Shown here: piece after piece, positions 1 through 9,251 of the stretch | How the letters are laid out: the number at the start of each line of letters is the position of its first letter | Numbering within the stretch: position 1 is the first letter of the stretch | NCBI GenBank assembly: GCA_944548615.1 | Contig: CALYMY010000067.1 | Span: forward strand, 150,421 to 214,420 | Source of the DNA: Micropterix aruncella | Lineage: Eukaryota; Arthropoda; Insecta; Lepidoptera; Micropterigidae | Direction: 5' to 3' | Length of the DNA: 64,000 bases | The notes under the pieces: generated by a model | Told to the model about the DNA's origin: nothing | The model's database searches: none | The model's input: only the letters and a program-made list of their open reading frames with translations | Translations under genes and position numbers: made by a program

Positions 1-1179
1 CTGGGTGCAGCAGCGATGTCATGGTGGAACTTAGAAATTGCCGTCATAATGGAATGCCTATACCAAATTTCACGTCTCTACGGTTGACCGTTGAGGAGTT
101 CCCTCGTCGGGAGCCAACCCTGGGTGCAGCAGCCATGTCATGGTGGAACTTAGTAATTGCCATCATAATGGAATGCCTATACCAAATTTCACGTCTCTAC
201 GGTTGACCGTTGAGGAGTTCCCTCGTCGGGAGCCAACCCTGGGTGCAGCAGCCATGTCATGGTGGAACTTAGTAATTGCCATCATAATGGAATGCCTATA
301 CCAAATTTCACGTCTCTACGGTTGACCGTTGAGGAGTTCCCTCGTCGGGAGCCAACCCTGGGTGCAGCAGCCATGTCATGGTGGAACTTAGTAATTGCCA
401 TCATAATGGAATGCCTATACCAAATTTCACGTCTCTACGGTTGACCGTTGAGGAGTTCCCTCGTCGGGAGCCAACCCTGGGTGCAGCAGCCATGTCATGG
501 TGGAACTTAGTAATTGCCATCATAATGGAATGCCTATACCAAATTTCACGTCTCTACGGTTGACCGTTGAGGAGTTCCCTCGTCGGGAGCCAACCCTGGG
601 TGCAGCAGCGATGTCATGGTGGAACTTAGAAATTGCCGTCATAATGGAATGCCTATACCAAATTTCACGTCTCTACGGTTGACCGTTGAGGAGTTCCCTC
701 GTCGGGAGCCAACCCTGGGTGCAGCAGCCATGTCATGGTGGAACTTAGTAATTGCCATCATAATGGAATGCCTATACCAAATTTCACGTCTCTACGGTTG
801 ACCGTTGAGGAGTTCCCTCGTCGGGAGCCAACCCTGGGTGCAGCAGCCATGTCATGGTGGAACTTAGTAATTGCCATCATAATGGAATGCCTATACCAAA
901 TTTCACGTCTCTACGGTTGACCGTTGAGGAGTTCCCTCGTCGGGAGCCAACCCTGGGTGCAGCAGCCATGTCATGGTGGAACTTAGTAATTGCCATCATA
1001 ATGGAATGCCTATACCAAATTTCACGTCTCTACGGTTGACCGTTGAGAAGTTCCCTCGTCGGGAGCCAACCCTGGGTGCAGCAGCCATGTCATGGTGGAA
1101 CTTAGTAATTGCCATCATAATGGAATGCCTATACCAAATTTCACGTCTCTACGGTTGACCGTTGAGGAGTTCCCTCGTC
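1..1179 (+). repeat. A array, unit 1: 119-bp minisatellite (left-truncated by window)
   Basis: About 9.9 copies of a 119-bp monomer. Each holds a 12-bp inverted repeat ACGGTTGACCGT (80-91 in the first copy) and, in most monomers, CCATGTCATGG (133-143). Two monomer types occur. Type b differs from type a at three bases (15, 35 and 43 in the first copy) and lies at monomers starting near 21 and 616, exactly five monomers apart. The last-but-one boundary carries gagaag instead of gaggag (near 1047). Because 119 is not a multiple of 3, the overlapping ~61-codon frames across monomers all stop at the same TGA and show no sign of coding. Compared with the complete arrays, the window begins inside monomer 3. 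Confidence 0.97.
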
Positions 1180-1311
1180 CTTGTCACGTACCTCTTTCCG
1201 TAGGTTGTTTACTCCTTTTAATTCGTTTAACGCCTCGCGGGCAATATCTCTGGCTCTTTCCGGTATTTCTTCGAAATTCCGAAACGGCACATCTATTTCT
1301 GTGGTCTCCAT
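1141..1311 (-). CDS. Short unspliced reading frame of the captured exon, 56 codons
   Basis: If the minus-strand transcript is not spliced, the ATG at 1311-1309 opens 56 codons ending at TGA 1143-1141. The first 40 codons come from the core. The next few come from what looks like intron start, and the last part reads into the reverse strand of the 119-bp array. The start has a fair context (CAATATGG), and an in-frame TGA lies seven codons upstream, so this is the first possible start. The N-terminal part begins METTEIDVPFRNFEEIPERA and continues with an Arg/Glu-rich, probably helical stretch (RDIAREALNELKG). I do not recognise the family. The tail is junk-like, so the spliced reading (see the exon entry) is preferred. 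The same frame exists in all 16 units, 4,030 bp apart in typical units. Confidence 0.3.
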   Translation of the reverse strand: METTEIDVPFRNFEEIPERARDIAREALNELKGVNNLRKEVRDKDEGTPQRSTVET

Positions 1312-1338
1312 ATTGTCTCTTCTCGTTGATCAAAGGCA
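1192..1338 (-). pseudogene. Captured gene exon, unit 1 (147 bp, 40 codons, splice sites kept)
   Basis: Read on the minus strand, a pyrimidine-rich tract ending TTTTCAG is followed by 27 nt of untranslated leader, an ATG (1311-1309) and 40 codons, then GAG|GTACGTG at 1192/1191, close to the consensus 5' splice site. The donor lies in phase 0. The peptide starts METTEIDVPFRNFEEIPERA, then RDIAREALNELKG and VNNLRKE. It is charged and amphipathic, unlike translations of the flanking repeats. After 12 nt of intron the sequence breaks into the 119-bp array, so the rest of the gene is missing. I do not recognise the protein. Base 1291 is A here, giving Asp at residue 7. Function as an exon is inferred from the signals. 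Chance is possible, but the start, frame and two splice sites together argue against it. Confidence 0.55.
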
Positions 1339-1523
1339 CTGAAAATGAAAATGAAAAAGCACAGATTAAATAGTATTGAAAAGTAATTAAAGAAGAAGAA
1401 GAAGACGAGATAAAAAGCAGAAGCAATGAAATGAAAAGCGTTCTAAAACCCTATCTTTTGACACCTCGCTTGTGTGTATATGATAAAATAAAGAATATAA
1501 TATTTAATTTATTAAACGAAGCC

Positions 1524-1531
1524 GCGGGAAA
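1524..1531 (-). promoter_or_regulatory. E2F-like site (TTTCCCGC), unit 1
   Basis: On the minus strand the sequence reads TTTCCCGC inside TTTTTCCCGCGGC, matching the E2F consensus TTTSSCGC. It sits between the exon and the X-box modules, about 215 bp upstream of the ATG. It is an isolated GC-rich island in AT-rich DNA and recurs in every core. An 8-bp match alone is weak evidence. The nearby DRE-like and X-box sites make a promoter setting plausible. Confidence 0.3.
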
Positions 1532-1728
1532 AATACTAAAACTCCCTTGGCTCGGATCGCTACTATTGAAAACAAACATCGTAAAATCGATAAATAAACT
1601 TTCGCAAGTATGACGAGGGCTGAAGTTACCATAGAAACAGAAATCGTTAAATCGATAAATATTCTATTGCGAGTCGGGCCACCGCCTGAGCTCGTTACTA
1701 TGGAAACAAAACCGTTAAATCGATAAAT
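1531..1728. promoter_or_regulatory. Triple X-box + DRE-like module, unit 1 (type copy)
   Basis: Three diverged tandem modules end at 1595, 1660 and 1728. Each contains an RFX X-box and then ATCGATAAAT. The X-boxes are GCTACTATTGAAAAC (1559-1573), GTTACCATAGAAAC (1625-1638) and GTTACTATGGAAAC (1694-1707). All fit RYYNYY N1-3 RRNRAC, and the last two also fit the stricter ciliary form GTHNYYATRRNAAC. The ATCGATAAAT copies are at 1586-1595, 1651-1660 and 1719-1728, leaving gaps of 12, 12 and 11 bp. The reverse complement ATTTATCGAT overlaps the insect DRE consensus TATCGATA at 7 of 8 bases. The modules diverge from one another but the two motifs and their spacing persist, which suggests selection before capture. 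They lie 248-396 bp upstream of the minus-strand ATG. Binding is inferred, not shown. Confidence 0.6.
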
Positions 1729-1895
1729 CAATATACCTATACAGATATTAAATCGTCTATAATTCCGTTAATATTACTCAGATTTGAAAATTAAAAGAAG
1801 CGTTAGATGCGCAAAGCAAAACTCTATTAGATAATAATAAACAGGGAGGACTATTGATGCCTTTTAGCGCAATAGCCCTCAAACGTCGGAAGCCA

Positions 1896-3766
1896 ATTTA
1901 TTTCGAAAAATGTGATTTTTTCATAACAATTTCTATGTTCAAAATGAAAGTTTATATAAAAAAATTCAAAATGTCAAAATTTCGAAAATGCCATTTCGTA
2001 GAGATTTCAAAGGCCTTCGTTCTGTCCGAACACCGTAACGCGTTAGGTTTACTCTATCTCGATTTATTTCGAAAAATGTGATTTTTTCATAATAATTTCC
2101 AAGTTCAAAATGAAAGTTTATATAAAAATTTTCAAAATATCAAAATTTCAAAAATGCCATTTTGTAGAGCTTAAGCGGGGTGTCGATCTCGCCAAAGACC
2201 GCAACGCGGTAGGTTTACTCTATCTCGATTTATTTCGAAAAATGTGATTTTTTCATAACAATTTCTATGTTCAAAATGAAAGTTTATATAAAATTTTTCA
2301 AAATGTCAAAATTTCGAAAATGCCATTTTGTAGAGATTACCAAGGTCGTCGTTCTGTCCGAACGCCGTAACGCTATAGGTTTACTCTATCACGATCTTTT
2401 TCGAAAAATGTGATTTTTTCATAACAATTTCTATGTTTAAAATGAAATTTTATATAAAATTTTTCAAAATGTCAAAATTTCGAAAATGCCATTTTGTAGA
2501 GATTACCAAGGCCGTCGTTCTGTCCGAACGCCGTAACGCTATAGGTTTACTCTATCACGATCTTTTTCGAAAAATGTGATTTTTTCATAATAATTTCTAT
2601 GTTTAAAATGAAATTTTATATAAAATTTTTCAAAATGTCAAAATTTCAAAAATGCCATTTTGTAGAGCTTAAGCGGGGTGTCGATCTAGCCAAAGACCGC
2701 AACGCGGTAGGTTTACTCTATCACGGTCTTTTTCGAAAAATGTCATTTATTCATAACAATTTCTATGTTCAAAATGAAAGTTTATATAAAAAATTTCAAA
2801 ATGTCAAAATTTCGAAAATGCCATTTCGTAGAGATTACCAAGGCCGTGGTTCTGTCCGAACGCCGTAACGCTATAGGTTTACTCTATCACGATCTTTTTC
2901 GAAAAATGTGATTTTTTCATTATAATTTCTATGTTTAAAATGAAATTTTATATAAAATTTTTCAAAATGTCAAAATTTCAAAAATGCCATTTTGTAGAGC
3001 TTAAGCGGGGTGTCGATCTCGCCAAAGACCGCAACGCGGTAGGTTTACTCTATCTCGATTTATTTCGAAAAATGTGATTTTTTCATAACAATTTCTATGT
3101 TCAAAATGAAAGTTTATATAAAAAATTTCAAAATGTCAAAATTTCGAAAATGCCATTTTGTAGAGATTACCAAGGCCGTCGTTCTGTCCGAACGCCGTAA
3201 CCCTATAGGTTTACTCTATCACGATCTTTTTCGAAAAATGTGATTTTTTCATAACAATTTCTATGTTTAAAATGAAATTTTATATAAAATTTTTCAAAAT
3301 GTCAAAATTTCGAAAATGCCATTTTGTAGAGATTACCAAGGCCGTCGTTCTGTCCGAACGCCGTAACCCTATAGGTTTACTCTATCACGATCTTTTTCGA
3401 AAAATATGATTTTTTCATAATAATTTCTATGTTTAAAATGAAATTTTATATAAAATTTTTCAAAAAGTCAAAATTTCAAAAATGCCATTTTGTAGAGCTT
3501 AAGCGGGGTGTCGATCTCGCCAAAGACCGCAACGCGGTAGGTTTACTCTATCTCGTTCTTTTGTGAAAAATGTGATTTTTTCATAACAATTTCTATGTTC
3601 AAAATGAAAGTTTATATAAAAAATTTCAAAATGTCAAAATTTCGAAAATGCCATTTCGTAGAGATTTCAAAGGCCTTCGTTATGCCCAAACACCGTAACG
3701 CGTTTTATTTACTCTATCACGGTCTTTTTCGAAAAATGACATTTATTCATAACAATTTCTATGTTC
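1896..3766 (+). repeat. B array, unit 1: 166-bp AT-rich satellite, 11.3 monomers (type copy)
   Basis: The repeat start TTTCGAAAAATG recurs at 1901, 2067, 2233, 2399, 2565, 2731, 2897, 3063, 3229, 3395, 3561 (as TTGTGAAAAATG) and 3727, a strict 166-bp period. Monomers fall into classes by their GC-richer half: cttaagcgg type (monomers 2, 5, 7, 10), accaagg type (3, 4, 6, 8, 9) and atttcaaagg type (1, 11). Monomers n and n+5 resemble each other best, giving an 830-bp second tier. Monomer 12 is cut after 40 bp at the junction with the next A array (3766/3767). Apparent reading frames of 75-94 codons drift out of frame with each monomer and end at repeat-borne stops, so I do not call genes here. 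Confidence 0.97.
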
Positions 3767-5209
3767 AGGAGTTCCCTCGTCGGGAGCCAACCCTGGGTGC
3801 AGCAGCCATGTCATGGTGGAACTTAGTAATTGCCATCATAATGGAATGCCTATACCAAATTTCACGTCTCTACGGTTGACCGTTGAGGAGTTCCCTCGTC
3901 GGGAGCCAACCCTGGGTGCAGCAGCCATGTCATGGTGGAACTTAGTAATTGCCATCATAATGGAATGCCTATACCAAATTTCACGTCTCTACGGTTGACC
4001 GTTGAGGAGTTCCCTCGTCGGGAGCCAACCCTGGGTGCAGCAGCGATGTCATGGTGGAACTTAGAAATTGCCGTCATAATGGAATGCCTATACCAAATTT
4101 CACGTCTCTACGGTTGACCGTTGAGGAGTTCCCTCGTCGGGAGCCAACCCTGGGTGCAGCAGCCATGTCATGGTGGAACTTAGTAATTGCCATCATAATG
4201 GAATGCCTATACCAAATTTCACGTCTCTACGGTTGACCGTTGAGGAGTTCCCTCGTCGGGAGCCAACCCTGGGTGCAGCAGCCATGTCATGGTGGAACTT
4301 AGTAATTGCCATCATAATGGAATGCCTATACCAAATTTCACGTCTCTACGGTTGACCGTTGAGGAGTTCCCTCGTCGGGAGCCAACCCTGGGTGCAGCAG
4401 CCATGTCATGGTGGAACTTAGTAATTGCCATCATAATGGAATGCCTATACCAAATTTCACGTCTCTACGGTTGACCGTTGAGGAGTTCCCTCGTCGGGAG
4501 CCAACCCTGGGTGCAGCAGCCATGTCATGGTGGAACTTAGTAATTGCCATCATAATGGAATGCCTATACCAAATTTCACGTCTCTACGGTTGACCGTTGA
4601 GGAGTTCCCTCGTCGGGAGCCAACCCTGGGTGCAGCAGCGATGTCATGGTGGAACTTAGAAATTGCCGTCATAATGGAATGCCTATACCAAATTTCACGT
4701 CTCTACGGTTGACCGTTGAGGAGTTCCCTCGTCGGGAGCCAACCCTGGGTGCAGCAGCCATGTCATGGTGGAACTTAGTAATTGCCATCATAATGGAATG
4801 CCTATACCAAATTTCACGTCTCTACGGTTGACCGTTGAGGAGTTCCCTCGTCGGGAGCCAACCCTGGGTGCAGCAGCCATGTCATGGTGGAACTTAGTAA
4901 TTGCCATCATAATGGAATGCCTATACCAAATTTCACGTCTCTACGGTTGACCGTTGAGGAGTTCCCTCGTCGGGAGCCAACCCTGGGTGCAGCAGCCATG
5001 TCATGGTGGAACTTAGTAATTGCCATCATAATGGAATGCCTATACCAAATTTCACGTCTCTACGGTTGACCGTTGAGAAGTTCCCTCGTCGGGAGCCAAC
5101 CCTGGGTGCAGCAGCCATGTCATGGTGGAACTTAGTAATTGCCATCATAATGGAATGCCTATACCAAATTTCACGTCTCTACGGTTGACCGTTGAGGAGT
5201 TCCCTCGTC
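3767..5209 (+). repeat. A array, unit 2: 12.1 x 119 bp (first complete copy)
   Basis: The complete order is a a b a a a a b a a a a, with b monomers at positions 3 and 8. The gagaag variant lies between the last two monomers (near 5077). The left junction is ...ATGTTC|AGGAGTTCCC and the right junction is CCCTCGTC|CTTGTCACG. This copy is the reference for the other A arrays. Confidence 0.97.
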
Positions 5210-5221
5210 CTTGTCACGTAC

Positions 5222-5368
5222 CTCTTTCCGTAGGTTGTTTACTCCTTTTAATTCGTTTAACGCCTCGCGGGCAATATCTCTGGCTCTTTCCGGTATTTCT
5301 TCGAAATTCCGAAACGGCACTTCTATTTCTGTGGTCTCCATATTGTCTCTTCTCGTTGATCAAAGGCA
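5222..5368 (-). pseudogene. Captured gene exon, unit 2
   Basis: Same exon as at 1192-1338 with acceptor, ATG and GAG|GTACGT donor intact. Base 5321 is T, so residue 7 is Glu rather than Asp, a conservative change shared with units 5-16. Confidence 0.55.
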
Positions 5369-5560
5369 CTGAAAATGAAAATGAAAAAGCACAGATTAAA
5401 TAGTATTGAAAAGTAATTAAAGAAGAAGAAGAAGACGAGATAAAAAGCAGAAGCAATGAAATGAAAAGCGTTCTAAAACCCTATCTTTTGACACCTCGCT
5501 TGTGTGTATATGATAAAATAAAGAATATAATATTTAATTTATTAAACGAAGCCGCGGGAA

Positions 5561-5758
5561 AAATACTAAAACTCCCTTGGCTCGGATCGCTACTATTGAA
5601 AACAAACATCGTAAAATCGATAAATAAACTTTCGCAAGTATGACGAGGGCTGAAGTTACCATAGAAACAGAAATCGTTAAATCGATAAATATTCTATTGC
5701 GAGTCGGGCCACCGCCTGAGCTCGTTACTATGGAAACAAAACCGTTAAATCGATAAAT
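5561..5758. promoter_or_regulatory. Triple X-box + DRE-like module, unit 2
   Basis: Identical by eye to the unit 1 module. X-boxes begin at 5589, 5655 and 5724. Confidence 0.6.
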
Positions 5759-5925
5759 CAATATACCTATACAGATATTAAATCGTCTATAATTCCGTTA
5801 ATATTACTCAGATTTGAAAATTAAAAGAAGCGTTAGATGCGCAAAGCAAAACTCTATTAGATAATAATAAACAGGGAGGACTATTGATGCCTTTTAGCGC
5901 AATAGCCCTCAAACGTCGGAAGCCA

Positions 5926-7796
5926 ATTTATTTCGAAAAATGTGATTTTTTCATAACAATTTCTATGTTCAAAATGAAAGTTTATATAAAAAAATTCAAA
6001 ATGTCAAAATTTCGAAAATGCCATTTCGTAGAGATTTCAAAGGCCTTCGTTCTGTCCGAACACCGTAACGCGTTAGGTTTACTCTATCTCGATTTATTTC
6101 GAAAAATGTGATTTTTTCATAATAATTTCCAAGTTCAAAATGAAAGTTTATATAAAAATTTTCAAAATATCAAAATTTCAAAAATGCCATTTTGTAGAGC
6201 TTAAGCGGGGTGTCGATCTCGCCAAAGACCGCAACGCGGTAGGTTTACTCTATCTCGATTTATTTCGAAAAATGTGATTTTTTCATAACAATTTCTATGT
6301 TCAAAATGAAAGTTTATATAAAATTTTTCAAAATGTCAAAATTTCGAAAATGCCATTTTGTAGAGATTACCAAGGTCGTCGTTCTGTCCGAACGCCGTAA
6401 CGCTATAGGTTTACTCTATCACGATCTTTTTCGAAAAATGTGATTTTTTCATAACAATTTCTATGTTTAAAATGAAATTTTATATAAAATTTTTCAAAAT
6501 GTCAAAATTTCGAAAATGCCATTTTGTAGAGATTACCAAGGCCGTCGTTCTGTCCGAACGCCGTAACGCTATAGGTTTACTCTATCACGATCTTTTTCGA
6601 AAAATGTGATTTTTTCATAATAATTTCTATGTTTAAAATGAAATTTTATATAAAATTTTTCAAAATGTCAAAATTTCAAAAATGCCATTTTGTAGAGCTT
6701 AAGCGGGGTGTCGATCTAGCCAAAGACCGCAACGCGGTAGGTTTACTCTATCACGGTCTTTTTCGAAAAATGTCATTTATTCATAACAATTTCTATGTTC
6801 AAAATGAAAGTTTATATAAAAAATTTCAAAATGTCAAAATTTCGAAAATGCCATTTCGTAGAGATTACCAAGGCCGTGGTTCTGTCCGAACGCCGTAACG
6901 CTATAGGTTTACTCTATCACGATCTTTTTCGAAAAATGTGATTTTTTCATTATAATTTCTATGTTTAAAATGAAATTTTATATAAAATTTTTCAAAATGT
7001 CAAAATTTCAAAAATGCCATTTTGTAGAGCTTAAGCGGGGTGTCGATCTCGCCAAAGACCGCAACGCGGTAGGTTTACTCTATCTCGATTTATTTCGAAA
7101 AATGTGATTTTTTCATAACAATTTCTATGTTCAAAATGAAAGTTTATATAAAAAATTTCAAAATGTCAAAATTTCGAAAATGCCATTTTGTAGAGATTAC
7201 CAAGGCCGTCGTTCTGTCCGAACGCCGTAACCCTATAGGTTTACTCTATCACGATCTTTTTCGAAAAATGTGATTTTTTCATAACAATTTCTATGTTTAA
7301 AATGAAATTTTATATAAAATTTTTCAAAATGTCAAAATTTCGAAAATGCCATTTTGTAGAGATTACCAAGGCCGTCGTTCTGTCCGAACGCCGTAACCCT
7401 ATAGGTTTACTCTATCACGATCTTTTTCGAAAAATATGATTTTTTCATAATAATTTCTATGTTTAAAATGAAATTTTATATAAAATTTTTCAAAAAGTCA
7501 AAATTTCAAAAATGCCATTTTGTAGAGCTTAAGCGGGGTGTCGATCTCGCCAAAGACCGCAACGCGGTAGGTTTACTCTATCTCGTTCTTTTGTGAAAAA
7601 TGTGATTTTTTCATAACAATTTCTATGTTCAAAATGAAAGTTTATATAAAAAATTTCAAAATGTCAAAATTTCGAAAATGCCATTTCGTAGAGATTTCAA
7701 AGGCCTTCGTTATGCCCAAACACCGTAACGCGTTTTATTTACTCTATCACGGTCTTTTTCGAAAAATGACATTTATTCATAACAATTTCTATGTTC
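5926..7796 (+). repeat. B array, unit 2: 11.3 x 166 bp
   Basis: Monomer order as in unit 1. No private difference noticed. Confidence 0.97.
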
Positions 7797-9239
7797 AGGA
7801 GTTCCCTCGTCGGGAGCCAACCCTGGGTGCAGCAGCCATGTCATGGTGGAACTTAGTAATTGCCATCATAATGGAATGCCTATACCAAATTTCACGTCTC
7901 TACGGTTGACCGTTGAGGAGTTCCCTCGTCGGGAGCCAACCCTGGGTGCAGCAGCCATGTCATGGTGGAACTTAGTAATTGCCATCATAATGGAATGCCT
8001 ATACCAAATTTCACGTCTCTACGGTTGACCGTTGAGGAGTTCCCTCGTCGGGAGCCAACCCTGGGTGCAGCAGCGATGTCATGGTGGAACTTAGAAATTG
8101 CCGTCATAATGGAATGCCTATACCAAATTTCACGTCTCTACGGTTGACCGTTGAGGAGTTCCCTCGTCGGGAGCCAACCCTGGGTGCAGCAGCCATGTCA
8201 TGGTGGAACTTAGTAATTGCCATCATAATGGAATGCCTATACCAAATTTCACGTCTCTACGGTTGACCGTTGAGGAGTTCCCTCGTCGGGAGCCAACCCT
8301 GGGTGCAGCAGCCATGTCATGGTGGAACTTAGTAATTGCCATCATAATGGAATGCCTATACCAAATTTCACGTCTCTACGGTTGACCGTTGAGGAGTTCC
8401 CTCGTCGGGAGCCAACCCTGGGTGCAGCAGCCATGTCATGGTGGAACTTAGTAATTGCCATCATAATGGAATGCCTATACCAAATTTCACGTCTCTACGG
8501 TTGACCGTTGAGGAGTTCCCTCGTCGGGAGCCAACCCTGGGTGCAGCAGCCATGTCATGGTGGAACTTAGTAATTGCCATCATAATGGAATGCCTATACC
8601 AAATTTCACGTCTCTACGGTTGACCGTTGAGGAGTTCCCTCGTCGGGAGCCAACCCTGGGTGCAGCAGCGATGTCATGGTGGAACTTAGAAATTGCCGTC
8701 ATAATGGAATGCCTATACCAAATTTCACGTCTCTACGGTTGACCGTTGAGGAGTTCCCTCGTCGGGAGCCAACCCTGGGTGCAGCAGCCATGTCATGGTG
8801 GAACTTAGTAATTGCCATCATAATGGAATGCCTATACCAAATTTCACGTCTCTACGGTTGACCGTTGAGGAGTTCCCTCGTCGGGAGCCAACCCTGGGTG
8901 CAGCAGCCATGTCATGGTGGAACTTAGTAATTGCCATCATAATGGAATGCCTATACCAAATTTCACGTCTCTACGGTTGACCGTTGAGGAGTTCCCTCGT
9001 CGGGAGCCAACCCTGGGTGCAGCAGCCATGTCATGGTGGAACTTAGTAATTGCCATCATAATGGAATGCCTATACCAAATTTCACGTCTCTACGGTTGAC
9101 CGTTGAGAAGTTCCCTCGTCGGGAGCCAACCCTGGGTGCAGCAGCCATGTCATGGTGGAACTTAGTAATTGCCATCATAATGGAATGCCTATACCAAATT
9201 TCACGTCTCTACGGTTGACCGTTGAGGAGTTCCCTCGTC
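7797..9239 (+). repeat. A array, unit 3: 12.1 x 119 bp
   Basis: Standard order with b monomers at positions 3 and 8 and the gagaag variant before the last monomer. Confidence 0.97.
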
Positions 9240-9251
9240 CTTGTCACGTAC

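Larger units (their letters stand above)
1180..1895. other. 716-bp single-copy core of the unit (type copy)
   Basis: This segment sits between the two arrays and occurs once per unit. Left to right it holds 12 bp of apparent intron start, the minus-strand exon (1192-1338), a purine-rich stretch with a short (AGA)n run at about 1391-1407, an AT-rich stretch, an E2F-like GCGGGAAA (1524-1531), three 65-68-bp promoter-like modules (1531-1728), and about 165 bp of AT-rich sequence in which I see nothing definable. The left edge is where the 119-bp monomer text stops (after 1179). The right edge is where homology to the 166-bp monomer begins (about 1896). Across the 16 units I see only one variable base in this core, at 1291. 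Confidence 0.9.

Noticed and set aside
100..130. Telomere-type repeat (AACCCT) inside the 119-bp monomer
   Set aside because: One hexamer per monomer, never in tandem, so it is not telomeric DNA.
21..1158. Chain of overlapping ~61-codon plus-strand frames in the A arrays
   Set aside because: They are one monomer read repeatedly. 119 is not a multiple of 3, each frame stops at the same TGA (ggttga) in the next monomer, and nothing suggests codon constraint.
1..1179. CRISPR array
   Set aside because: The repeats are contiguous 119-bp monomers without unique spacers, and the context is eukaryotic with no cas genes.
1184..1426. 80-codon minus-strand frame with a poly-Ser N-terminus in the core
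   Set aside because: Its Ser run is the (AGA)n tract read in reverse. It overlaps the better-supported exon in another frame and covers the predicted splice acceptor.
1431..1613. 60-codon plus-strand frame and a 75-codon minus-strand frame (1504-1731) in the core
   Set aside because: They overlap the X-box/DRE-like modules on opposite strands, start and end arbitrarily, and show no recognisable domain.
1896..3766. CENP-B box in either monomer
   Set aside because: TTCG is present in the 166-bp monomer and CGGG in the 119-bp monomer, but the spaced consensus TTCGnnnnAnnCGGG is not met in either.
3595..3879. 94-codon plus-strand frame crossing the B-to-A junction, repeated in most units
   Set aside because: It fuses AT-rich satellite to the 119-bp monomer and exists only because of the fixed junction. 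It is broken in unit 9 by one base change (37735).
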